In this document: positions 57,398-64,000 of the stretch, piece after piece
How the letters are laid out: every line of letters starts with the position of its first letter
Position numbering within the stretch: the stretch's first letter is position 1
Assembly (NCBI GenBank): GCA_937911865.1
Contig: CALDSK010000067.1
Location: 1-64,000 of the forward strand
Direction of reading: 5' to 3'
Length of the DNA stretch: 64,000 nucleotides
Source of the DNA: an uncultured Synechococcus sp.
GTDB lineage: Bacteria > Cyanobacteriota > Cyanobacteriia > Phormidesmidales > Phormidesmidaceae
Program-made: the position numbers and the translations under genes
Notes under the pieces: generated by a model
Databases searched by the model: none
The model's input: only the letters and a program-made list of their open reading frames with translations
What the model was told of the DNA's origin: nothing

Positions 57398-59194
57398 CTA
57401 TCGAACGTTGAGATATTGCAAGATACCGTTGCTAATGCCGTCTGCAATAGTGTTAACCGCTTCAGGGTTGCGGAAGCGGGCAGCGTCTTCACGACCGGTC
57501 ACAAAGCCAGTTTCGACTAGCACAGCAGGCATAGACGTATTTACCAGTACGTAGAACCGGGCACGTCTGACGCCGCGATCGCGCAAGTCCGTCCGTTGCA
57601 GCACGTTGTTGTGAATCGTCTGCGCCAGTCTAAAGCCCGAAGAATAGTAATAGGTTTCCAAACCATTCACATCTGGGCGACTCATGCTGATGGCATTAGA
57701 GTGAATGCTGACAAATATATCCGCATCGGCCCGCTCAGCAATATTGACCCTGGGCTGAAGATCGAGTTCGCGATCATCAGAGCGGGTGAGTACGGCGTTG
57801 ATGCCACGAGCGTTCAGCGTGGCTTGAACGCGACGCGCTACCGTAGTGTTGATGTCTTTTTCACGCAGACCGCCGATACCAACAGCGCCCGGGTCTCTTC
57901 CACCGTGGCCAGGGTCAATCACAACCGTCAGCTGGCCTTGACGGGCCCGAGGAATAGAAGGGCTAGGAGATGAAGCAGGCGGCGCCGCGGCAACCGGACC
58001 CGACCCTTCAACAATCTGCGCAGGTAGGCGAGCCGAGGATAGACGCTGCTGTAGCTGCTCTGCTCGGTTGCGATCGCGAAAACGCCCGGCTTGAATGACG
58101 CGTCTACCATTGACCGTAGTCCGAAAAGCGCCCGATTCGATTGCATTGACGCGATCGCGCGTATTAGACCCACTCTCCGGCACAATCACCTGGTAGAACG
58201 TCTCATTTCCAGAGGCTGCTGGCGGTGGTGGCGTAGCACGCTGGCCTTCAATCACTTGAGTATTCAGCCCCTCGCTCGACAGCTGAGAAACCAGCTGATC
58301 GGCCCGGTTGCGCTCCTGAAATAACCCCGCCTGAATCACCCGGTCACCGTTGACCGTGGTCACAAAAGCATCAGACGCAATCCGGCGGACCCTAGCTCTG
58401 ACAATGGTTGAAGAGCTAGGAACAATGACCTGGTAGTAGGTATTTTGGCCGCCAGGGCTCTGCGCGGGACTGCTGGGTGCAGGAAGACTCGGCGCAGCGC
58501 CCGGTGAAGGCAACGAACCACCGTTGAGTACAGGTGCTCCAGAAGGATCGGGTGCGGCAGCGGGTGGCGCGGCGGCGACCGGAGCTCTACGCGGACCACC
58601 CGCTTGAGCAACGACTGTTTCTAAACTCTCACTGTTGGATAGATAAATGTGGCCTTGCGCACTGCCATTGAGGGTGCGGCGAGACATCTGCCAGCCCGGG
58701 TCCAGCGTTAGCTTGACGAAGTCGTTCGCCACGCCGTTACTCCGACCAATTTCTAACACAGGCAAATCACCGCCTCGTCCAGGCAGAGCACCCGGCAATG
58801 CAACCAGCACGAGCTCCTCACCGCGACGGGTCACCTGCAAACGATAGCGGCGGCTGAGGTCTTCTCCACCGATGCTGACAGAGTAGCCGTTGCTATCAGA
58901 GCTACGGCCACAAATTCCTGAGAAATCGAAATTTAGCAGTAAAGGTTCAATAACAGTAGGACTACCGCCCTCTTCCGAGAAACAGGCGCGCCGATCGTTT
59001 AGCTGCTCTAGAATCAGGAGCCGATAGAAACGGCCATTGGAGACTGGCTCAGCAATAGCAACCACTCGGTCACCAGCAATCGGCTGCTGACCGTAGGTTT
59101 GGGCCAGAGCACTAGTAGATGCGATCGCACTGCCAGCCATTGCGGCAGCAGTCAGTGCAGTCAAGGTGGTGAGTCGACGAATGATGGATTTCAT
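57398..59194 (-). CDS. N-acetylmuramoyl-L-alanine amidase with DUF3747 and repeated SPOR-like domains
   Basis: 598 residues from the ATG at 59194, which opens a Sec signal peptide ('RRLTTLTALTAAAMAGSAIA..ALAQ'). A DUF3747-like domain follows (about 35-190), then Pro/Ala-rich linkers and two similar repeats of about 65 residues ('YYQVIVPSSST..R.RVR' and 'FYQVIVPESGSNTRDRV'), each with 'VIQAG.F..RNRA..L', like SPOR units. The C-terminus (about 425-598) is Amidase_3: 'VVIDPGHGGRDPGAVG', 'LTRSDDRELDL', 'SIHSNAISM', 'AVLVETGFVTG'. The zinc ligands and the catalytic glutamates are present. It cleaves peptidoglycan stems in the periplasm during cell separation or filament integrity. Confidence 0.92.
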   Translation of the reverse strand: MKSIIRRLTTLTALTAAAMAGSAIASTSALAQTYGQQPIAGDRVVAIAEPVSNGRFYRLLILEQLNDRRACFSEEGGSPTVIEPLLLNFDFSGICGRSSDSNGYSVSIGGEDLSRRYRLQVTRRGEELVLVALPGALPGRGGDLPVLEIGRSNGVANDFVKLTLDPGWQMSRRTLNGSAQGHIYLSNSESLETVVAQAGGPRRAPVAAAPPAAAPDPSGAPVLNGGSLPSPGAAPSLPAPSSPAQSPGGQNTYYQVIVPSSSTIVRARVRRIASDAFVTTVNGDRVIQAGLFQERNRADQLVSQLSSEGLNTQVIEGQRATPPPPAASGNETFYQVIVPESGSNTRDRVNAIESGAFRTTVNGRRVIQAGRFRDRNRAEQLQQRLSSARLPAQIVEGSGPVAAAPPASSPSPSIPRARQGQLTVVIDPGHGGRDPGAVGIGGLREKDINTTVARRVQATLNARGINAVLTRSDDRELDLQPRVNIAERADADIFVSIHSNAISMSRPDVNGLETYYYSSGFRLAQTIHNNVLQRTDLRDRGVRRARFYVLVNTSMPAVLVETGFVTGREDAARFRNPEAVNTIADGISNGILQYLNVR

Positions 59195-59890
59195 ATCTTC
59201 GGCAGTTGAGCGGTGGAGCGAACAGTGGAATAGCCATATTGCGAGTGTGTGAGGCTCAAGCGCTTCTTCGGAGAGAGCAGATAGTCGCCCTATCATAGGT
59301 ACCCAAGAAGGCCGTCTGGCTTACGGTTTCAATAAATATTGTTCCTTTAATAAGAGGAACTATAGCAGGTGCCTCGTAGCCACCTAGACGCAGATTTTTG
59401 TGCACTAACTTTAGTGCATCAGCCTTTAATGCATCAGCTTTGTGCACCAACTCTCTGCACAGATCGATAAAGCCGACCTTAGGTGTCTACGAGCGAAGCA
59501 AGCACCTACCCGACGCAGATCGTTAAGTACATTTCGTTGAGCACTTTGTAGGGCAACACCTGCATAGTATTTATGCATTGATTCCATTGAGCGGGTTTTA
59601 CTACTCATCAGGTTGTATTCATGTGACTACTTTTGATTTGTCACATCTATCTGGGTACTAATCTTCTATAAACGCGAAAACCGCAAATACAAACGCAAAT
59701 TGCGAACTTGAGAAGCCAGCGAGTTCGCTATCGCACGGGTGATTGTCCAAGCGATTTCATTGGCAGTTTTCATTGGCAATTTTCAGAGAAGTTACAGAAG
59801 ACTCTCAGCTCTCCTTCATACAATTCCCGCAATCTTCCCTAATCTACTTACACAACCTTTAAAGTTAATCTTCGGATTATTCAACCAATC
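59195..59890. other. Intergenic region with small direct repeats
   Basis: 696 bp between divergent amidase and YHS genes. It has repeated GCATCAGC(C/T)TT motifs near 59416-59445 and two GACGCAGAT sequences (59389 and 59513) with neighbouring CACCTA elements. Open frames of 60-64 codons on the minus strand lack a start signal and are not called. No RNA gene was recognised. Confidence 0.4.
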
Positions 59891-60487
59891 ATGAAATCAG
59901 AGCATGCTAAGTCAAAATCTTTCTGGCAGCGTCCACACCTGCTTACACTCGTAGCCACGAGCATCATCACTCTGAGTATCAGCGCCTGCTCGCCCGCTAC
60001 ACCGACCGCTGAGACGTCTACAGACACAACAACCACAGCTCAAACGACGCCCCAAGAAGCGTCCCAAGAGACGCCTCAAACAGCAGTCAGCGAGCAGCCT
60101 GCAATGGCTGAGCAAATTGTCTATGTGGAAGACGGTGTTGCTATCCAAGGCGCAGATCCAGTGGCCTACTTTACCGAAGCAGGCTTTGTTGAAGGCAGCG
60201 ATGAATTTACCCACGAATGGCAGGGCGTTACCTGGCAATTCGCCAGCGCTGAGAACCGTGACCTGTTTGCTGCCGAGCCGGAAAAATATGCTCCTCAGTA
60301 CGGTGGATACTGTGCCTGGGCGGTTGGTCAAAACGCTCTGGCAGCCATTGACCCCAATGCCTGGAGCATTGTGGAAGGCAAACTTTATCTCAACGCCAAT
60401 AAGCGGATTCAAGACCGCTGGAATAAAGACATTCCAGGCAATATCGCGCTAGCAGAAGCCAACTGGCCTGAACTGTCACAGCAGTAG
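59891..60487 (+). CDS. YHS-domain lipoprotein
   Basis: 198 residues. A lipoprotein signal peptide has its lipobox Cys at 33 ('LSISAC'), followed by a Thr/Glu/Gln-rich linker (about 36-75) and a YHS domain (about 80-185) with 'GVAIQGADPVAYF', 'FASAENRDLFAAEPEKYAPQYGGYCAWAV'-type parts. YHS domains often sit by metal transporters and bind metal or heme; here function is inferred only. Probably bound to the periplasmic side of the membrane. Confidence 0.85.
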   Translation: MKSEHAKSKSFWQRPHLLTLVATSIITLSISACSPATPTAETSTDTTTTAQTTPQEASQETPQTAVSEQPAMAEQIVYVEDGVAIQGADPVAYFTEAGFVEGSDEFTHEWQGVTWQFASAENRDLFAAEPEKYAPQYGGYCAWAVGQNALAAIDPNAWSIVEGKLYLNANKRIQDRWNKDIPGNIALAEANWPELSQQ

Positions 60488-60607
60488 CATCAAGCAACAA
60501 TGGTAGAGCCTTGATCTACAACAATCCGCAAGTCTAATGACTCTTGAGGCCTTGAGAATCGTTAGACTTAAAGGCATTAACATCAACAAAAGTCAGTTTC
60601 TTTAACT

Positions 60608-61327
60608 ATGGCGGGATTTTTTCATAAAAAACGTAGACAGCTTTCATCCAGGCTTTTAGCAGGACTGAGTGTGTTTGTTTTGAGCTGGACTACGTTAGGG
60701 TGCACATCACAGAACCCGACGCTGGGAGATACCGCTAGCGAGATCAAGGCCGTCTCGACTAAAGCAGTATCAACAAGCGGTGAAGCGGTTGAGGGACCGG
60801 CGATCGCGATTTTTGCAGGCGGCTGCTTCTGGTGTATGGAGCATCCTTTCGATGAGTTGCCTGGTGTCAGCGAAACCACCTCTGGATACATCGGAGGCAC
60901 CGTAGAAGACCCGACCTACTATCAAGTATCGGGTGGCGACACGGGCCATGTGGAGGCCATGCAGGTAAAGTACGATCCGCAACAGGTAAGCTACGACACC
61001 TTGTTAGAAACGTTTTGGCACAACATTGATCCAATAGACGATCAGGGCCAGTTTTGCGACGAGGGCGAGCAGTATCGATCGGCTATTTTTTATCAAACGG
61101 CTGAGCAGCAGGCACAAGCAGAAGAGAGTAAAGAGGCGATCGCACAAGAGCTAAGCCAAACCATTGCAACAGACATCCGGCCAGCCGAGACTTTTTATCC
61201 GGCAGAAGACTATCACCAGAACTACTATCAAACTCATCCTGTCCGCTACAAGGTATATCGATTCGGCTGCGGTCGCGATCAGAGACTCAGTGAGCTTTGG
61301 GGCGCAGATGCACCCGTTCATGAATAG
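60608..61327 (+). CDS. msrA: Peptide methionine (S)-S-oxide reductase, exported
   Basis: 239 residues. A signal peptide has its lipobox Cys at 32 ('TTLGC'), then MsrA with the catalytic Cys73 in 'AGGCFWCMEHPF', 'SGYIGGTVEDPTYYQVSGGDTGHVEA' (in pieces), 'YRSAIFYQ' and 'YHQNYYQ'. It reduces S-methionine sulfoxide in proteins. The lipoprotein form points to the periplasm. It sits 120 bp after the YHS lipoprotein, so the two may work together. Confidence 0.93.
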   Translation: MAGFFHKKRRQLSSRLLAGLSVFVLSWTTLGCTSQNPTLGDTASEIKAVSTKAVSTSGEAVEGPAIAIFAGGCFWCMEHPFDELPGVSETTSGYIGGTVEDPTYYQVSGGDTGHVEAMQVKYDPQQVSYDTLLETFWHNIDPIDDQGQFCDEGEQYRSAIFYQTAEQQAQAEESKEAIAQELSQTIATDIRPAETFYPAEDYHQNYYQTHPVRYKVYRFGCGRDQRLSELWGADAPVHE

Positions 61328-61601
61328 GTTCCTAGATAATAGGTCCCCAGATAATATGAGTAAAAGCTGAAAGATTAAAAACTGAAAGATTATAGATACC
61401 GAGGATACAAAACCGGTCAACCGGACAAAAACGCACCCTATAAGCAATTTCTCTAGCAGCACTCTCAGGGGATCACAACTTTAAAGAGTCAACGGTGTTT
61501 CCCGCAAAGCAGTGGCATAATGCGGGGACCACCGTTAATGTGACAGTGGTATCACGGAATTAAACCTGATTAAGGCCGAAGCGAAGGCCGGGTTGTAGCA
61601 A

Positions 61602-62303
61602 GTGAAAGCACGTATGGGCATGACGCTAACATGGATGCGCAGAAAAAGAACTTGGGCGGGCCTAGCAGCTGTTAGCTGCCTGGCGGTTTTAATTGCTCAG
61701 CTCCCTCTATCAGTCTGGCTATCTCACGCGGATGAATGGCTGGCTGGGCAGGGTATTTGGACGATTCCAATCTTTACCTTAGCCTATGTGACAGCCGCCG
61801 TGTTTGGCCTACCTAATATTGTTCTTATCCTGGCTGCTGGCACACTGTTCGGCCTTACAGAAGGTGTTATCAATGCGTCTGTTGCCGATACCCTTAGCAT
61901 TGCTATCTGCTTTCTCATTGGACAAAGCGTTGGCCGCCGGTGGATTACCGATCTAGTACATGAAAACAGCCGATTCCACAGGCTAGATCGCGCTTTTGCT
62001 CAGAAGGGATGGAAAATCGTTTTTCTTACTCGGCTTTCGCCTATTCTGCCGTCAAACATCCTCAATTACGGTTTTAGTATCACCCGCATCAACTTCTGGG
62101 AATACCTTTTCTTTTCCTGGCTAGGGATGCTGCCGGTTATTTTCACGTACGTCTATGTAGGGGCGTTCGGCTCTACCGTTCTTACGCCCAGTAAAGCGCC
62201 TGAAAACCTTTTGTTTCAGGCGCTTGGCTTATTAGCGACTATTGGCGTTATGGTGTACGCCACACGCCTAACGGCCTCAGCACTAAAGCATAGCGAGCAC
62301 TAA
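61602..62303 (+). CDS. TVP38/TMEM64 family membrane protein
   Basis: 233 residues from a GTG at 61602; an in-frame ATG at 61614 is equally plausible. There are five or six transmembrane helices. Family parts: 'FTLAYVTAAVFGLPNIVLILAAGTLFG', 'GQSVGRRWI', 'KIVFLTRLSPILPSNILNYGFSITRINFWEYLFFSWLGMLP' in pieces. It is related to DedA, with a role in membrane lipid handling. Pairs in theme with the DedA gene at 45255. Confidence 0.9.
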   Translation: MKARMGMTLTWMRRKRTWAGLAAVSCLAVLIAQLPLSVWLSHADEWLAGQGIWTIPIFTLAYVTAAVFGLPNIVLILAAGTLFGLTEGVINASVADTLSIAICFLIGQSVGRRWITDLVHENSRFHRLDRAFAQKGWKIVFLTRLSPILPSNILNYGFSITRINFWEYLFFSWLGMLPVIFTYVYVGAFGSTVLTPSKAPENLLFQALGLLATIGVMVYATRLTASALKHSEH

Positions 62304-62318
62304 TCCATTCGCGTAAGG

Positions 62319-62819
62319 TTAGTCAGCATGCTCTAGGGAATCTGGCTTGTGCGCAGCTGCTTCACCAGTGCTGTCACTTTCTACGAGATATTGCGGGTCG
62401 TCTTCGGAGGCTTTAGCAGTATGACCTTTGATGTCTGTTTCTGAGGTGAGCTTCTTCTTAACCGTGCCGGTGGTTTTGCCTTGAGAGGTGTTCCACTGTA
62501 CGCGATCGCCCTTCTTCAACTCGCCCGAGCTACTAGAACTAGAGCTACTAGAACTAGAGCTGCTTGAGCTACTAGAGCCACTGGACTTAGAACCACTTGA
62601 ACCGCTGACTTTAGACAGACTGTCGGGCCGATGCCCTGTAACAGATCCCGTGTTGTCATTTTCGACTAAATAACGAGGGTCTTCTTTTGAGGCAGCAACC
62701 TTGTTGCCTTCCACCGTTTTGTCTGAGGTAATGCGCGCTTGCACAGTGCCAGTGGCCTGACCCTGACCGGAAGACCATTGGACGCGATCGCCCTTGTGAA
62801 ATTCGTGTTTATTCGCCAT
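62319..62819 (-). CDS. Duplicated DUF2945 (hypervirulence-associated TUDOR) protein with poly-serine linker
   Basis: 166 residues. Two DUF2945 modules, at about 5-65 and 100-163, each with a 'KGDRVQW', 'GTV', 'DPRYLVENDNTG' or 'DPQYLVESDSTG' and a 'HRPDSL/HKPDSL' end. They are joined by a Ser/Gly/Lys linker that includes a long serine run. DUF2945 is a small SH3-like fold found in bacteria and plants. The function is unknown, possibly stress related. The start has AGGAGATAT just before the ATG, a good Shine-Dalgarno. Confidence 0.87.
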   Translation of the reverse strand: MANKHEFHKGDRVQWSSGQGQATGTVQARITSDKTVEGNKVAASKEDPRYLVENDNTGSVTGHRPDSLSKVSGSSGSKSSGSSSSSSSSSSSSSSSSSGELKKGDRVQWNTSQGKTTGTVKKKLTSETDIKGHTAKASEDDPQYLVESDSTGEAAAHKPDSLEHAD

Positions 62820-63176
62820 AACGATATCTCCTTATTGCTGTCATGTATTGCGCTACGCCGTAAGTGCTCTCGCTAAGTGCGCCTGTAATAAGCGCCTTGT
62901 GATGAGCGATTCTCTGATGGACGGCGTAGCAGCCGACTTGTAACTTGTGACAACTTAAAGAGTGAAGCGAAAGTAAAGCCTCTACCTTTTTTCAGGTTTT
63001 ATGGCGGTGGTATATAAATATCCGTAGAAATCTACAGAAAGAATGACTCCCTGACAGCACCTGGCATAGAGAATATCCTCATATCTAAAAAGATTATTCT
63101 GAAAACGTAAAGTAGTACACATAGACTACTTTTGAATTACACTATCAGGAGCCAGCGATATTCCCCAGGGAGCCAC
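62820..63176. other. Intergenic region, no feature
   Basis: 357 bp between divergent genes, AT-rich with a possible promoter stretch near 63000-63130. No structure is evident. Confidence 0.4.
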
Positions 63177-63356
63177 ATGAACCAGCAGCTAAGACCCGGT
63201 AACTTTGTTCGGCTAAAAGGTCAGCCTAGCGACCTGCCCGACTTCGTATTAGAGCGCTATCTGGGACCGTTTTGCTGGATTCGACAGCAGGCCTGGGGGC
63301 AGTGTGTACAGTGGAAAGTCAATGTGGCCCGTATTGAAGACGCACAGTTAGGGTGA
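63177..63356 (+). CDS. Small conserved cyanobacterial protein
   Basis: 59 residues from the ATG at 63177, which follows a GGGAG Shine-Dalgarno (63168-63172). The sequence 'LRPGNFVRLKGQP', 'FVLERYLGPFCWIRQQAW', 'VQWKVNVARIE' suggests a short beta-barrel-like fold. I do not know a function. An upstream ATG at 63132 is in frame but lacks a ribosome binding site. Confidence 0.65.
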   Translation: MNQQLRPGNFVRLKGQPSDLPDFVLERYLGPFCWIRQQAWGQCVQWKVNVARIEDAQLG

Positions 63357-63386
63357 TTCATTGCTCGCCAGCACATAGGAATGGAT

Positions 63387-63436
63387 ACCAAGAAATAGTT
63401 CGAGAAAAACGTCATTTCAAAACGTCATTTCTTGGT
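63387..63436. terminator. Hairpin after the 59-residue gene
   Basis: ACCAAGAAAT (63387-63396) pairs with ATTTCTTGGT (63427-63436), 10 bp, loop of 30 with two AAACGTCATTTC repeats. A weak terminator or RNA processing structure. Confidence 0.4.
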
Positions 63437-63553
63437 GCGCGGGGACGAATCTATCACCAGCTATATGAAGCATCTAACTATTTGCACTAAGATCTAGTCG
63501 GGAAACAAAGCGATTTTCGCCACTCCCTTGTTGTCATCTCTGCTGGAAAAACC

Positions 63554-64000
63554 ATGACTGCTCTCCAGGTTTCTGCCCGTGAAATGGTCCAAGCCGCTTA
63601 CGAAAACCGCTATACCTGGGATAAGTCTTTTCCGGGATACACCACAGATGTCACGCTTAAGCTAGGTGATAAAACGTTCACCGGGACGGCTAAGGTCAAC
63701 CCTGACTTGTCTGCAGAAGTGTTTGACGTAGAGGATGAAACGGCGAACAAAGTGATTAAGAATCAGCTATGGGAAGTTGCCATTCACCGCGTCAGACGGC
63801 CTTTTGAGAAGAGCCACGGTGAAAACACCTTTAAAGTCGATGGCACCGATGAGAATGGCGCAACCAGAATTGCAGTAGGCGGAAAAGCAGAGGGCGACGC
63901 TTACAAGGTCAAAGACAACGAGTTTGTGATGGTGCATCGTCACATTCACGGCGTCGTCGTCACAATCAATACTTTTAGCTCTTACGACACTGGCAGCGGA
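63554..64000 (+). CDS. DUF3386 family protein (3' truncated by the window)
   Basis: 149 codons from the ATG at 63554 to the end of the window with no stop. The start 'VSAREMVQAAYENRYTWD' and 'FPGYTTDVTLKLGDKTFTG', then 'VEDETANKVIKNQLWEVAIHRVRRPFE', in pieces, and 'FVMVHRHIHGVVVTINTFSSYDTG' fit DUF3386, a family of cyanobacteria of unknown function. The remainder lies outside the window. Confidence 0.85.
   Translation, partial: MTALQVSAREMVQAAYENRYTWDKSFPGYTTDVTLKLGDKTFTGTAKVNPDLSAEVFDVEDETANKVIKNQLWEVAIHRVRRPFEKSHGENTFKVDGTDENGATRIAVGGKAEGDAYKVKDNEFVMVHRHIHGVVVTINTFSSYDTGSG

Noticed and set aside
59256-59608. Two 60-64 codon frames in the gap ahead of the amidase gene
   Set aside because: They overlap in different frames, are built on small DNA repeats, and lack start signals.

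Overview
The window is chromosomal DNA of a cyanobacterium, most likely a non-heterocystous, Leptolyngbya- or Synechococcus PCC 7335-like lineage. Evidence is the very frequent HIP1 octamer GCGATCGC, a GC content near 50 percent, and many cyanobacterial marker families: Tic20, BtpA, the DUF1815, DUF2839 and DUF3386 families, a VKOR-thioredoxin fusion, a rimO-crhR locus, and a tRNA-Glu with the A53:U61 pair. No insertion sequence, prophage or CRISPR array was seen. Genes are short operons or single genes on both strands.

Layout. 1-9.8 kb: tail of an Ala/Pro-rich protein, a HerA-like ATPase, a START-like protein, tRNA-Glu with its terminator, a small heterocyst-regulator-like protein, a CPBP protease, dusA, an RqcH-type NFACT protein, a RemA-family protein and sufE. 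9.8-23.7 kb: a PLP decarboxylase, cysH divergent from a glutaredoxin-like gene around a palindrome, murE, a histidine kinase lacking its phospho-acceptor histidine, xseA-xseB, recA, DUF1815, DUF2839, a DinG-like protein without a P-loop, and tyrA. 23.8-38.2 kb: a GAF histidine kinase, lepA, a UDP-xylose pair (ugd and UDP-glucuronate decarboxylase), a large membrane pentapeptide/CHAT protein bracketed by inverted copies of a short repeat, a YbjN-like protein, a DUF697 GTPase, VKOR-Trx and BtpA.

38.7-50 kb: rimO and the cold/redox-type RNA helicase gene crhR run as one open frame, followed by a Cys-rich small protein, Tic20, a fumarylacetoacetase-family enzyme, rpsF, a coiled-coil protein, a DedA protein, an SLH-domain protein, a DUF255 thioredoxin-domain protein and a coiled-coil gene broken by an in-frame TAG. 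50-64 kb: an ArsA/Get3-like ATPase, two adjacent AAA-like NTPase genes (one with 14 WD40 repeats), a hypothetical gene, a cell-wall amidase, exported YHS and MsrA lipoproteins, a TVP38 membrane protein, a duplicated DUF2945 protein, a 59-residue protein and a partial DUF3386 gene.

Themes. Thiol chemistry recurs (VKOR-Trx, MsrA, DUF255, glutaredoxin, CysH, SufE), as do envelope building (MurE, amidase, SLH, UDP-xylose, DedA/TVP38) and translation quality control (RqcH, LepA, RimO, DusA). The most unusual items are the rimO-crhR fusion, the two-palindrome repeat with compensatory changes, the membrane caspase-like CHAT protein between inverted repeat copies, the paired STAND-like NTPases, and two signalling/helicase proteins that have lost catalytic residues. 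All calls are from reading the sequence; no database search was run.
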